Of a DNA stretch of 64,000 nt, positions 1-8,629 are shown piece after piece. Every line of letters starts with the position of its first letter. Positions within the stretch are counted from its first letter, which is position 1. Under the pieces are notes generated by a model. It searched no databases. It saw only the letters and a program-made list of their open reading frames with translations, and was not told the DNA's origin. Made by a program: the position numbers and the translations under genes. The stretch spans positions 329,198 through 393,197 of the forward strand of contig NZ_SPHO01000004.1 of assembly GCF_005845215.1 (NCBI RefSeq), given 5' to 3'. The DNA comes from Clostridium sp. 1001271st1 H5 (GTDB lineage Bacteria > Bacillota > Clostridia > Lachnospirales > Lachnospiraceae).

Positions 1-174
1 ATCCCACGCCCCCATGACAGGACCAGCGTAGTCTATCACCATTACATGGATGAGCTCACCCAGGTGCTCAGTTCCGCCCTGAATGGTGATGTGAAGAATT
101 CCGAGGACGAGGACCTTTTAGACTTTATCCAGAAAAATGAAAAGAAAAAAAAGGAACATCTGGCCACCGCATAG
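1..174 (+). CDS. 3' end of an unidentified gene (partial)
   Basis: The frame is open from the first base and stops at a TAG, giving the last 57 residues of a protein that begins before the window. The fragment is hydrophilic, contains a His/Tyr-rich stretch (VVYHHYMDEL) and ends in a Lys-rich tail (KNEKKKKEH). I do not recognise the family. The His-x-Tyr pattern recalls the C terminus of tyrosine recombinases, but too little is present to call it. Codon use is G+C-rich like the neighbouring chromosomal genes, so it is probably host. Confidence 0.5.
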   Translation: MPRPHDRTSVVYHHYMDELTQVLSSALNGDVKNSEDEDLLDFIQKNEKKKKEHLATA

Positions 175-185
175 GCTGGACCTTG

Positions 186-584
186 TCAGCTTGTATAGGA
201 TTCCAGATAGTGGTATACGTCCATCATGGACGGAAACCATATGCCCTCCATCAGCTTTTCCCTCTCCTTTTCCGGAAAATCCGTAATAGGGATATGGGTG
301 TAAAGACAGATGGTGCTGCGGTCACTGCAGAATACCAGGAGAAAGCCGGACTCCGACACAAGATAGTATTCTTCTGCCGGAGAAACGCTTTCCAGTATTG
401 GCTTTACCTGTTCCTGGTTCATGGCGGCCCTGTCATCCACATCATTGACAGTCTCCGTTTCAATGACCGTATTGGGAACTGCCTGTTCCTGCCTAACGCT
501 ATATCGGGTAATCCCGTATGCAACAATCAGACACACAACCGATGTAACTGCAAACAGGGCAAAGCAGTATAATAGCTTCTTCAT
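186..584 (-). CDS. Small membrane-anchored protein, BofC-like C-terminal region
   Basis: A 132-residue protein with a strong ribosome site (GAGGAGG) before the ATG. Residues 5-25 form one hydrophobic segment (signal anchor), followed by an acidic linker and a C-terminal globular part that should lie outside the membrane. That part has the arrangement YYLVSESGFLLVF, then 'IPITDFPEKEREKLMEGI' and a final YLES, which resembles the C-terminal domain of the forespore protein BofC. If so, it may influence sporulation signalling in the intermembrane space. The BofC likeness is by eye only; the membrane topology is firm. It stands alone between the convergent partial gene on the left and the flippase gene on the right. 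Confidence 0.55.
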   Translation of the reverse strand: MKKLLYCFALFAVTSVVCLIVAYGITRYSVRQEQAVPNTVIETETVNDVDDRAAMNQEQVKPILESVSPAEEYYLVSESGFLLVFCSDRSTICLYTHIPITDFPEKEREKLMEGIWFPSMMDVYHYLESYTS

Positions 585-732
585 GAACTAACCTCCTCGC
601 TGGCTCCGCCCCGCCATACCCGGTCGGCATGGCGCCGTAAGCCGCTTTAAGGTTAGTATCTGCTTTCTAATCCAGTTTTAATCATGAATTCTCAAATTTT
701 CCATCACTCTTTTCCCATGCATCCCATGCATC

Positions 733-2430
733 CTATCCCAGAAGCCGGAAACGGTTCAAAAGCCGTACCAGTCTCCTTCCTCCCGGCATGCCCTTAAGCT
801 CCTCTTCCTCCACTGCCCTGAACCTTACAAGGAGCACGGCGTAGACCAGGATGGCCACTGCCACGGAGGGAAATACCACGATGGCCATGCCGGTCCTGCC
901 CCCCATCAGCCGGTCCGGAAGCAGGGCGTAGATGGCTCTGTATACCCCGTAAGCAGCAGCTCCCATGAATCCGGCGCATATTGAAGGCAGGATAAGGGTC
1001 CTCTTGTATTCCTGCTTATATCTGGCAAATCTGGCAATGGCGTGTCCGTTTAAGAGACACATCACAAAGGCGAACATAATATTGGCGAACACCACGCTGT
1101 AAATTCCCATCTTCAGCACCATGAGAAATACCTCCAGCACTGCCACGTGAATGACCAGAGCAATGACTGCATGGCGTATGGGCACGTCCATGTGGTTCAG
1201 TCCCTGGAGAATGGCGTTTGTAACCGTTGACAGGGAATAAAATACCACGGCCAGGGAACCAGCCATGGAGAGCCGTATCAGCATGGCATTGTCCTCGCTG
1301 ATAAACAGCAGGTTGCAAACCGGCTTTGCCAGCACCGTGATTCCCACTGCGGCCGGAATGGCAATCAGCAGGGAGAAACGGATGGAGGTGGCAATCCGCT
1401 CCAGCTTCTCCCTTCTGTTCCTGTTTGCCACTGCCCTTGTGAGGGATGGTATCAGGGAAGAAGAAAGGGCATTGGAAACAGCCACCGGTATGTTGAACAA
1501 CAGCTGGTACTGGCCCAGCACGCCCCAGTAGGTGGCGATGGAATCCTCCAGATAGCCCAGCTTATCCATGCCCTGTCCAAACAGGTAATTGTCCACCACA
1601 TTGGAGCAGTTGTAGATGCCGCTGCTGATAACAATGGGCAGTACGGTGATGGTGAGCACGTAGAAAATCCTGCGGTAGCTCTCCGTCCTCCCTGACCTGT
1701 CCTCCCGGACCAGCTGCCTTCTCTCCCGCCCTCTGGAGGCAGTAAGGCATATGAAAAACAAAAAGGCCGTGAGCGCGCCCGCTCCGGTTCCAATGGTGCC
1801 GCCTGCAGCACCCAGCGCATAGGAATAATCCTTGGCGCCCCGGGCAGCATTGATGGACGAGCCCACCCCAAAGAGGATTCCGGCCGCAACCACGCTGACC
1901 ACTGCATTGACTATCTGTTCTAAAATCTGGGACACTGCCGTGGGCACCATGGTGCCTGTTCCCTGGAAATATCCCCTGAGCACTCCCAGATATGCCATAA
2001 TCCAGATGGTGGGCGCCAGGGTCTTAAGCGCATAGCGGCTGAAAGGCGTCTTGATAAGTTCTGCGAACAAATCCGCCCCAAACCACAGGACCACTGCCGC
2101 CACGCCTCCCACCACCGTGGCATAAATAAGAGCCGCTTTTAAGATGCGGCTGCAATTTCTGTGCTCTCCCCTGGCCAGCCGGGCGGATATCATCTTGGAT
2201 ACTGCCACCGGCATGCTGTAGGAGGATAATATAAGGAGGATATTATACACATTAAAGGCCGATGTATAATATCCGTTTCCCTGTTTTCCGATAATGTCGT
2301 TAAGGGGCATCCGGTAGAGCATGCCTATGATGCGCACCACGATACCGGCCATGGCCAGGATGCTTCCCTGTATGACAAAATCAGCTGCTTTCTGTTTCCT
2401 GGTTTTTTTCCTGCTTGTCCTTGGATTCAT
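733..2430 (-). CDS. SpoVB/MurJ-type polysaccharide or lipid flippase (MOP superfamily)
   Basis: A 565-residue polytopic membrane protein with about 14 hydrophobic segments. After a short basic N terminus (RKKTRKQK) comes the typical start of the polysaccharide-transport/SpoVB family, with the GIVVRIIGMLYRMPL motif and 'GYYTSAFNVYNI' in the first loop. Family members move lipid-linked sugars across the cytoplasmic membrane; in spore formers SpoVB acts in spore cortex synthesis. Length is normal for the family. It is the last gene of the minus-strand run and starts 6 bp after the DUF3048 gene stops, so the two are probably co-transcribed. Whether it is the sporulation SpoVB or a paralogue for another polymer cannot be told from sequence alone. 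Confidence 0.85.
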   Translation of the reverse strand: MNPRTSRKKTRKQKAADFVIQGSILAMAGIVVRIIGMLYRMPLNDIIGKQGNGYYTSAFNVYNILLILSSYSMPVAVSKMISARLARGEHRNCSRILKAALIYATVVGGVAAVVLWFGADLFAELIKTPFSRYALKTLAPTIWIMAYLGVLRGYFQGTGTMVPTAVSQILEQIVNAVVSVVAAGILFGVGSSINAARGAKDYSYALGAAGGTIGTGAGALTAFLFFICLTASRGRERRQLVREDRSGRTESYRRIFYVLTITVLPIVISSGIYNCSNVVDNYLFGQGMDKLGYLEDSIATYWGVLGQYQLLFNIPVAVSNALSSSLIPSLTRAVANRNRREKLERIATSIRFSLLIAIPAAVGITVLAKPVCNLLFISEDNAMLIRLSMAGSLAVVFYSLSTVTNAILQGLNHMDVPIRHAVIALVIHVAVLEVFLMVLKMGIYSVVFANIMFAFVMCLLNGHAIARFARYKQEYKRTLILPSICAGFMGAAAYGVYRAIYALLPDRLMGGRTGMAIVVFPSVAVAILVYAVLLVRFRAVEEEELKGMPGGRRLVRLLNRFRLLG

Positions 2431-2436
2431 GTCTTT

Positions 2437-3624
2437 TTACTGTGTATCCTCATTTCCCATAATTTCCGACTTGGCAAAATCCCTGGTGGGAATAATGCAG
2501 ACCCAGGTCTTTCCCTGATTCAGCACAACTTCATCGTGATTGGTATCATAATAACGGGTGGCGCCGAACTCGCCGTCCTTCTCCCAGTTAATGGGAATCG
2601 CTTTGCCGTCTGTCATAAAATACCCGCATTCCGTGGTATGTACATTGATATCCAGATAATCCGTAGTGGCGTAATGGCCGGTCTGGCAGTACTGGAAAAT
2701 CACGTTCTTCACTGCAACGGGGCCTTCGTCCCCCTGGTGGATTCCGCCGTACTGGTAACGGTGGTACAGCCCGTCCGAGGGGTCATATACAAAGTATGCC
2801 TGGTTCATCATGTAGCCGGTCTTTACCGTGCCTGCATCCATGACTCCGGGACGCTGTTCAAGGGACGCTTCCCTGCCGTCCCTGGCAAAGAGATAATGGC
2901 CCTGGTAGGAAGGGTCATAGGACTGGGTGTACCCCAGCTTCTCAATAGAGGCAGTAATCCTGTCCCCGCTGGTATACGCGTTATGGGGCGACTTCTTGTC
3001 CTTTGTGCGGTAAAAGGCCAGGCCGCCGATGGCATCCAGACCATTGATATTGTCCACGTTCTTCAGATACGGCTTGGCAAAGGTGCTCTGGCCGTAGTGG
3101 ACATAGATGGCGTCAAATTCCCTGGCAAAATAGGTGTAATAGGTCCGGCAGCTGCGCACCGAGCCTATGCGCTCCAGACCGTCATAATCCTCTATAAGGG
3201 CCATATACCGGTTCATGCCGCCCTCCACAGGCGCCTCATAGACAACGCCTGCACGGTTCATGCCGTACTGGGGCCTGGCCTCCTTGTCATTGCTCATCAT
3301 CACGGCAGCGGGCCGGCGGTTTCCCCTGGCAGCTTCCACCATCTGGCCGGTCAGGTAGCTGCGTATCATTCCGCCCTCCTCTGTCCGTTCCTCAGGAAGA
3401 TAATAATCCGGCAGGCTTCCGGTATCCTCTTTTGTGGTCTCGGGGTCCGACCGGATGATAATATCGGGTTCAGTGGCCTCAGCGGCGGCAGAAGTCTCCA
3501 AAGCCGTGGTCACTTCCACGCTGGCCTCCTTTGCGCAGCCCGTTAACATCACTGCCATGGCCAGTACTGACATGGTAAGCCCTGCCGTCCAACTGATTGC
3601 CATCCTTCTGAACCCGTTTCTCAT
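2437..3624 (-). CDS. DUF3048 (YerB-like) lipoprotein
   Basis: A 395-residue secreted protein. Residues 12-30 are hydrophobic and end in the lipobox-like LTGC, so it should be lipid-anchored outside the membrane. A low-complexity Thr/Glu/Ala linker (about residues 35-75) leads into the DUF3048 domains; the region from 'NRRPAAVMMSNDKEARPQ' through 'RIGSVRSCRTYY' is characteristic, followed by the C-terminal half with the 'IPINWEKDGEFGATRYYD' segment. YerB family proteins are widespread in Firmicutes and of unproven function; a cell-envelope role is assumed. The gene overlaps the end of ybeY by 4 bp, so the two are translationally coupled. Confidence 0.88.
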   Translation of the reverse strand: MRNGFRRMAISWTAGLTMSVLAMAVMLTGCAKEASVEVTTALETSAAAEATEPDIIIRSDPETTKEDTGSLPDYYLPEERTEEGGMIRSYLTGQMVEAARGNRRPAAVMMSNDKEARPQYGMNRAGVVYEAPVEGGMNRYMALIEDYDGLERIGSVRSCRTYYTYFAREFDAIYVHYGQSTFAKPYLKNVDNINGLDAIGGLAFYRTKDKKSPHNAYTSGDRITASIEKLGYTQSYDPSYQGHYLFARDGREASLEQRPGVMDAGTVKTGYMMNQAYFVYDPSDGLYHRYQYGGIHQGDEGPVAVKNVIFQYCQTGHYATTDYLDINVHTTECGYFMTDGKAIPINWEKDGEFGATRYYDTNHDEVVLNQGKTWVCIIPTRDFAKSEIMGNEDTQ

Positions 3625-4118
3625 CTTGTATACCCCCTGGTTTCCAGTATCTCTTTCTGTTTTTCTTCCATCACCAGCCGTTCGCCGTCCTCCATGTGGT
3701 CGTAGCCAAACAGATGGAGCATGCTGTGGGCTGTCAGGAAAGCCAGCTCCCTGGTCTGGGAATGGCCGTATTTCCCAGCCTGCTCCTCCACCTTGTCCAC
3801 GGAAATCACAATGTCGCCCAGCATCAGTTCGCCGGTCTCAGGATTGAAATAATCCTCCACGGCGTCCTCCACATGGTCAAAATCCGACGGCGTCCCGTAA
3901 TCCACCATGGGAAAGGACAGCACGTCCGTTGGGGCGTCAATCTGACGGTGCTCCCGGTTGATTTCCTGTATGGCGTCATTGTCCGTAAGAATGACACTGA
4001 CCTCTGCCTCGTAGGGACAGCCCTCATAATCCAGGGCAGCCAGCACAATGTCCTCAATGATTTCCCGGTAGGGCAAATCCAGTACCTTCTCTGCTTCATA
4101 TTCAATTGAAATGGTCAT
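3621..4118 (-). CDS. ybeY: Endoribonuclease YbeY (rRNA maturation factor)
   Basis: A 165-residue protein matching YbeY in length and motifs. The C-terminal metal-binding signature H-x3-H-x5-H is seen in HSMLHLFGYDH, preceded by the conserved 'GDIVISVDKVEEQA' stretch and 'TDVLSFPM'. YbeY is a zinc-dependent single-strand endoribonuclease used in 16S rRNA 3' end maturation and ribosome quality control. It lies 20 bp after phoH, the usual pairing in Firmicutes, and its last codons overlap the next gene. An essential or near-essential host gene; nothing unusual is seen. Confidence 0.95.
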   Translation of the reverse strand: MTISIEYEAEKVLDLPYREIIEDIVLAALDYEGCPYEAEVSVILTDNDAIQEINREHRQIDAPTDVLSFPMVDYGTPSDFDHVEDAVEDYFNPETGELMLGDIVISVDKVEEQAGKYGHSQTRELAFLTAHSMLHLFGYDHMEDGERLVMEEKQKEILETRGYTR

Positions 4119-4138
4119 GGTCTTATCTCCTTGGCGGA

Positions 4139-5137
4139 TTAATTCCGCTCCCGTATCCTGCGCCGTCCTGGGGGCGGGGTATTCTTCTGTTCATAAGTCT
4201 CGTAGGCCTGTACAATTTTCTGCACCAGGGGATGGCGCACCACATCGGAACTGGTCAGGTAACAGAAACCAATGTCATCTATCCGTTTCAGCACCTTAAG
4301 GGCTGTGTCCAGACCGGAAACAGCGCCGCCCGGAAGGTCCTTCTGGGTCTGGTCCCCTGTTATGATGACCTTGGAACCAAAACCGATTCTGGTAAGGAAC
4401 ATCTTCATCTGTGCCGGAGTGGTGTTCTGGGCCTCATCCAGGATGATGTAGGCATTGTCCAGGGTCCTTCCCCTCATGTAAGCCAGGGGCGCCACCTCTA
4501 TCAGCCCCTTTTCTGAATTATGGAGATAGCTCTCCGCTCCCATAATCTGGTACAGGGCGTCGTAAAGAGGACGAAGGTAGGGGTCAATCTTGCTCTGGAG
4601 GTCGCCCGGCAGAAATCCCAGCTTCTCGCCGGCCTCAATGGCCGGCCTGGTAAGGATGATGCGCCCCACCTCTCCGTTTTTAAAAGCCTGGATGGCCATG
4701 GCCATGGCAAGGTATGTCTTTCCCGTACCGGCAGGTCCGATGCCGAACACAATCATCTTCTTGCGGATGGCATCCACATAGTGTTTTTGTCCCAGTGTCT
4801 TTGGCTTCACCGGTTTGCCGGATATGGTCCGGCATATGATGTCCTTGTCAATCTCCAGAAGCTGTCCGTCATTCTCCGTGAAAGACAGGGACAGGGCGTA
4901 GTCCACGTTCTGTTCCGTGATGGTATTGCCTCTCCTGGACAGCTCAATCAGGTTGTTGAACACGCTTTTGGCCTGGCCTATGGTTTTCTCCGGTCCGATG
5001 ATTTTTATTTCGCCGTCCCTGGCAATCATGGTCACATGCAGGGTGCGCTCTATTTTCTTTAAGTAGGTGTCAAATTGTCCGCAGACATTCCTCTCATGCT
5101 CTGCGGGAATGTCAATCATTGTCTCAATTACACTCAT
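4139..5137 (-). CDS. phoH: PhoH family ATPase (PhoH/YbeZ)
   Basis: A 332-residue protein with a KH-like N-terminal region and a P-loop NTPase core. The Walker A motif GPAGTGKT is near residue 134 and the Walker B region is 'AYIILDEAQNTT'. 'GDQTQKDLP' further on is also typical. PhoH proteins are RNA-associated ATPases that partner YbeY. The gene overlaps the stop of yqfD by 4 bp and precedes ybeY, so yqfC-yqfD-phoH-ybeY read as one operon. Length and motifs are normal. Confidence 0.94.
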   Translation of the reverse strand: MSVIETMIDIPAEHERNVCGQFDTYLKKIERTLHVTMIARDGEIKIIGPEKTIGQAKSVFNNLIELSRRGNTITEQNVDYALSLSFTENDGQLLEIDKDIICRTISGKPVKPKTLGQKHYVDAIRKKMIVFGIGPAGTGKTYLAMAMAIQAFKNGEVGRIILTRPAIEAGEKLGFLPGDLQSKIDPYLRPLYDALYQIMGAESYLHNSEKGLIEVAPLAYMRGRTLDNAYIILDEAQNTTPAQMKMFLTRIGFGSKVIITGDQTQKDLPGGAVSGLDTALKVLKRIDDIGFCYLTSSDVVRHPLVQKIVQAYETYEQKNTPPPGRRRIRERN

Positions 5138-6393
5138 TCAGCAGTCATTGTCTCCTCTGGTTTTTCTCCCGGCTCCCCGCCGGAATTCTTGTCAGGCTCT
5201 GCTGCCGGCTGTGTCTTAACAATGGATTCCTCTGTCACAAGTTCTCCCGTCAGACGGCATTCAGAAACACTTGTTTCTATTCTATCATTATTTTCAAGAA
5301 TTTGTACCCCCTTTTCCTCTAAATTTTTGACAAATTGGTAATTTATGGCTTTGGACAGCTCCTTCAGCTCATCTTCCCTGTAATTCCGCTCATAGGATGC
5401 CATCTCCCGGCCCTGTATGGTGCCTATATACACAGGCAGATAATAGTTGGAAAACAGCCTGAGCTGCTTTTCCTCCATGGAATAATCCCACTCTCCCTGT
5501 CCCCTCACAGGGGTCAGGAAGGTAAAGGACCAGGCCCCGGCCTTCATGTACCACCCTCTCCGCCTGCGCCCTGTCCGGACCCGTTCCCTGTGCAGGAGAG
5601 GAAATGTCTTCTCATATTGCTTGACGGTCCTTGCCACGATATCTGCATCCGCGTGAACCATGTAGGCATTGATTTCCTCCTCATTGTCACCGATGATGGG
5701 GACGCGTCCGCTGACCAGTACCTGTCCCTCCTCCACCTCATCCCCCACGCTGACCTGGGCAATGCCCTGCCGCACCACCATGGAGGTAATGACTCCTGAC
5801 CGGGCAGCCACTATGTCGCAGGGTGTCTCGTCCTTCTCAGGAATCGTGGACAGCACCTCGTTTTCCTTGATATGGATGAGCAGTCTTGTGCCTGACACCC
5901 GGGCAGATACCCAGGTTATCTCGGGAAAACTTGTGCGCATGGAGGCTTCCAGGTCCTCGCAGTTAATCCTGGCTTTCAGCATACCGTAATCAATGTCCTG
6001 GGTGTCCAGAAAACGGACCAGGGTGTCGTAGGTATACCTGTAATTGCCTTCAAACTGGATATCCCATATGAACAGGGACATAACATAAAGCACCAGGAAA
6101 AAAGCCATGATTCCCGCCCCGTAATACCAGCGTTTCCTGTGCCTGTAAATAAAAAATGGGAGGCCGAAACGGCCGGTGATGTGCAGCCTTACCTGTGCCT
6201 TGCGCACCAGGGGCTTCACCCGGCGGTACCCTTCCACAGTCATGAAAAACTCATAATCCCCGTCCCGGTTGCAAATCAGTCCCCATACCTCCAGACCTCT
6301 GGCATTGCAGAGATTCAGGAAGCGTTCCGGAGAATAGCCGTGAAGACGGAGTCTTACATATCCTTCCCAATTATGTAACAGCCATTCAATCAA
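5134..6393 (-). CDS. yqfD: Sporulation protein YqfD
   Basis: A 419-residue protein with a cytoplasmic N-terminal domain, one membrane segment at about residues 90-112 (YGAGIMAFFLVLYVMSLFIW) and a long extracytoplasmic part. The N-terminal 'GYVRLRLHGYSPERFLNLC' and the segment after the membrane span fit YqfD, a mother-cell protein of the sigma-E regulon needed for efficient sporulation. An acidic Pro/Glu/Gly-rich tail (about residues 385-419) is not conserved. It sits between yqfC and phoH, the family's standard context. Confidence 0.9.
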   Translation of the reverse strand: MIEWLLHNWEGYVRLRLHGYSPERFLNLCNARGLEVWGLICNRDGDYEFFMTVEGYRRVKPLVRKAQVRLHITGRFGLPFFIYRHRKRWYYGAGIMAFFLVLYVMSLFIWDIQFEGNYRYTYDTLVRFLDTQDIDYGMLKARINCEDLEASMRTSFPEITWVSARVSGTRLLIHIKENEVLSTIPEKDETPCDIVAARSGVITSMVVRQGIAQVSVGDEVEEGQVLVSGRVPIIGDNEEEINAYMVHADADIVARTVKQYEKTFPLLHRERVRTGRRRRGWYMKAGAWSFTFLTPVRGQGEWDYSMEEKQLRLFSNYYLPVYIGTIQGREMASYERNYREDELKELSKAINYQFVKNLEEKGVQILENNDRIETSVSECRLTGELVTEESIVKTQPAAEPDKNSGGEPGEKPEETMTAE

Positions 6394-6411
6394 GCAGGCC
6401 CCTCCTTTGAT

Positions 6412-6681
6412 TTATGTTTCAAATTCCAAAGAACCGACCTGGCCGGTTATCTTCATCTCCTCCGCCGTATAGTAATCAATCTTTAAGCGGGCTCCGTGAA
6501 TCACCACCTTGCAGTTCTTAGCCTGGAGCTTAATCAGGGTGTCCGTGTAAATCAGGATGCTCCTGTAATTCTCCACATTCACCTGGCTCCTGCCCACAAA
6601 GCTTATAAGCACATCCCCCAGAATTACATCCCGGGGCAGCCCCAGTGCGGATACGGCTGTTTTCTTTGGTTCCCATGACAT
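6412..6681 (-). CDS. yqfC: Sporulation protein YqfC
   Basis: A small protein of about 89 residues. I start it at ATG 6681 because AGGAG lies 8 bases upstream; a longer frame to 6702 has no ribosome site. The sequence runs 'GLPRDVILGDVLISFVGR' and 'LRIDYYTAEEMKITG'-like strands, a beta-rich domain typical of YqfC, which is encoded directly before yqfD and belongs to the sigma-E regulon. It has no signal or membrane segment. It is the promoter-proximal gene of the minus-strand sporulation/RNA operon and is divergent from the DUF4397 gene. Confidence 0.88.
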   Translation of the reverse strand: MSWEPKKTAVSALGLPRDVILGDVLISFVGRSQVNVENYRSILIYTDTLIKLQAKNCKVVIHGARLKIDYYTAEEMKITGQVGSLEFET

Positions 6682-6822
6682 ATGCCCACGCTCCTGATAC
6701 ACTGGTTCTTTTTATTATATGCATCAGCCTGTTAAAAATGCAGTTCCCTTTTTTCCGAAAACAATCACATTCCGGCTTCCATATGAATAGACTATAATGA
6801 ATCAATCTTTTGCGAGGTCTCT

Positions 6823-7737
6823 ATGAACAATCAGTCCTATCATACAGACAGAATGAACGAGTATCCGGACACCCTCCTGACCACGGCAGAGCTGGGTGAG
6901 GCAGATGTTCCCGTGGCTCCCCTTCCCAACCCCGGCGAGGGAGGCCCTGTGGACAGCGGCAGCAATCAGAATAACGGCTCCAACGTCCCTGTCATCCCCC
7001 TTCCCAATCCGGGCGAAGGCGGTCCTGTGGACAGCGGCAATAACCGCCCCGGCTTCCCGCCTATCTTCCGGCCCATTTTCCCCGGAAACAGCGGCTCTGT
7101 CACTGTGATTCCCGGCGTCACCTTCCCATGCTACAACTGCATCGCCACCAGCTTCGGCAGGGTGCGCATTCTGAATGCTTCCACCGGTTACCAGCCCTTT
7201 TACGTGTACCTGGGCAACTGGATGATTGCAAGCGGCCTGGGAAACGGCGACATAACAGGCTATGTCCAGTCCGCCTCCGGCACCCAGACCGTCACGGTTT
7301 CAGGAGCCAACGGATATGTGTACATCCAGAAGACCATACAGGTCCGCGCCTCAGCCTCCATGACCATTGCCATCATCAATACGGCAAGCGGCCTGGACAT
7401 CATGGAAATATCCGACATTTCCTGCAACGCCCCTTCCGGCACCAGCTGTCTGCGGGCCTGCAACCTGTCTCTGAACCTGGGGCCCTTCGACGTGTCCATC
7501 GGCAGCCAGAACTCCTCCTACACTGCCTTCACCAATGTACGGTACAGGGAAGTGACCCCTTACACCAGCTTCTATCCGGGGTGGTACCAGCTCTACATCT
7601 CCAGGACCGGCTCCTACCCCAACACCGCGGTGGCAACCACCTCCGCCAATATGAGCGCCAATACATCCTACACCCTGTATATCTTCAATGCCCCCAATGC
7701 AACAGACGGGCTGAAAACACTGGTGGTGTCCAACTAA
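6823..7737 (+). CDS. DUF4397 domain protein with Pro/Gly repeats, probable spore or cell surface protein
   Basis: A 304-residue protein. Residues 27-75 contain two near-copies of the unit 'PLPNPGEGGPVDSG', spaced by Asn/Ser linkers, followed by a Pro-rich hinge. From about residue 108 a beta-rich part resembles DUF4397: 'GRVRILNASTGYQPFYVYL', then 'DITGYVQSASGTQTVTV', and a second copy from about residue 220 (NLGPFDVSIGSQNSSY ... VTPYTSFYPGWYQLYIS). There is no classical signal peptide. In Clostridia such proteins are often spore-coat or exosporium-associated, but that is inference here. It has its own rho-independent terminator and is the last high-G+C gene before the island. Confidence 0.75.
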   Translation: MNNQSYHTDRMNEYPDTLLTTAELGEADVPVAPLPNPGEGGPVDSGSNQNNGSNVPVIPLPNPGEGGPVDSGNNRPGFPPIFRPIFPGNSGSVTVIPGVTFPCYNCIATSFGRVRILNASTGYQPFYVYLGNWMIASGLGNGDITGYVQSASGTQTVTVSGANGYVYIQKTIQVRASASMTIAIINTASGLDIMEISDISCNAPSGTSCLRACNLSLNLGPFDVSIGSQNSSYTAFTNVRYREVTPYTSFYPGWYQLYISRTGSYPNTAVATTSANMSANTSYTLYIFNAPNATDGLKTLVVSN

Positions 7738-7778
7738 ACCGCAGGGTTCGGCCGGCGCATGGCCCAACGGACAGACGG

Positions 7779-7822
7779 AAAAACGGTTTGCAGGAATTAT
7801 GTCCCGCAAACCGTTTTTCTTT
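7779..7822 (+). terminator. Intrinsic terminator after the DUF4397 gene
   Basis: A 13-base perfect inverted repeat (AAAAACGGTTTGC at 7779-7791 and GCAAACCGTTTTT at 7806-7818) with a 14-base loop, running into T's. It lies 40 bp after the stop codon and is the last clear chromosomal signal before composition changes. Confidence 0.9.
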
Positions 7823-7940
7823 TCGCTTATTCGTCCCATGATGACTGTACAAAAAGTATGCCCAAAGAAGCTGGTTGTGCCTTGGCGTAGAGGTATTTTT
7901 CAAAAAAGTGTTGCTTCTTGTTTCTCTGGATAGTGGAAAC

Positions 7941-7985
7941 AAAAAAATCTGGAATAGGGTGTTTACTCTTGCCATTCCAGATTTT
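7941..7985 (-). terminator. Intrinsic terminator after the fic gene
   Basis: A perfect 12-base stem (AAAATCTGGAAT at 7944-7955 with ATTCCAGATTTT at 7974-7985), 18-base loop, followed on the minus strand by a run of seven T's. It sits 24 bp past the fic stop and ends the minus-strand defence operon. Confidence 0.85.
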
Positions 7986-8008
7986 GTTCTTTTCACTATG
8001 TATAGATA

Positions 8009-8617
8009 TTAACCTTTTAATATTGCATCTTGAATAATTCGAATGAGATACTCATATTCGGAATACATTCCATCAGATGCTTTAACTAGTGCATCTCTCA
8101 CATATTCCGAGTTGTCTTTTAATAATGCTTTATTCATACGAAAACCATGTTTTTCAGAAAACTGTGTAGCAAATGTGATGATAGTACGAGTATTACCCTC
8201 TCTGAAAGGATGTATTTGCCATATTTTTGCAATCAATTTAGAGAACAACTCCGCTGTTTCAGAGATATCTAACACTTCCCACTTAACTTGATTCAGCTCC
8301 TTTAGTGCTGCTTCCATTTCGGGTTCGATGCTATTTGTGTCCGCATATCTGACAGTATCACCGCCTAATACCCTTTCACCTTTTACAATATTGATACCTC
8401 GTTCTTTTCCTGCCCACTCATATAAATCCCCAAAAATATATGTATGAATGTCCTTAATACGCTGATAATCAAACGCATCGCCACAAATCTTATCATCGAT
8501 GTCAAGCAACTTTACATATGTAATATTGCTTTCTGCTTCCTCCAACAATTTTTCATCTTTGATATTCAGCAAATTTCTTAATACAGGGACATCATCATAT
8601 AAATAAAAGTCCTTCAT
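8009..8617 (-). CDS. Fic family protein, probable toxin of a Fic/VbhA pair
   Basis: A 202-residue Fic-domain protein. The flap region 'KDIHTYIFGDLYEWAGKERG' and the active-site loop IHPFREGNTRT near residue 140 are clear. Fic enzymes usually transfer AMP from ATP to target proteins through the loop HPFx(D/E)GNGRxxR. Here the second Gly is Thr and the distal Arg is absent (HPFREGNTRTII), so nucleotide handling may differ from canonical AMP transferases. It follows the small antitoxin-like gene by 12 bp, the usual order for Fic toxin modules. Together they sit at the 3' end of a type I restriction locus and probably act as a stability or defence module. Confidence 0.88.
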   Translation of the reverse strand: MKDFYLYDDVPVLRNLLNIKDEKLLEEAESNITYVKLLDIDDKICGDAFDYQRIKDIHTYIFGDLYEWAGKERGINIVKGERVLGGDTVRYADTNSIEPEMEAALKELNQVKWEVLDISETAELFSKLIAKIWQIHPFREGNTRTIITFATQFSEKHGFRMNKALLKDNSEYVRDALVKASDGMYSEYEYLIRIIQDAILKG

Positions 8618-8629
8618 TTCTCCACCGCC

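Noticed and set aside
1..174. C terminus of a tyrosine recombinase
   Set aside because: A His-x-Tyr-like pattern is present, but the spacing and flanks do not fit clearly and too little sequence is available.
2536..3546. 336-codon plus-strand open frame
   Set aside because: It is the mirror of the DUF3048 gene in G+C-rich DNA; it has no ribosome site and a composition typical of antisense frames.
7128..7841. 237-codon plus-strand frame overlapping the DUF4397 gene
   Set aside because: Out-of-frame shadow, rich in His/Arg/Gln and running through the terminator; no domain.
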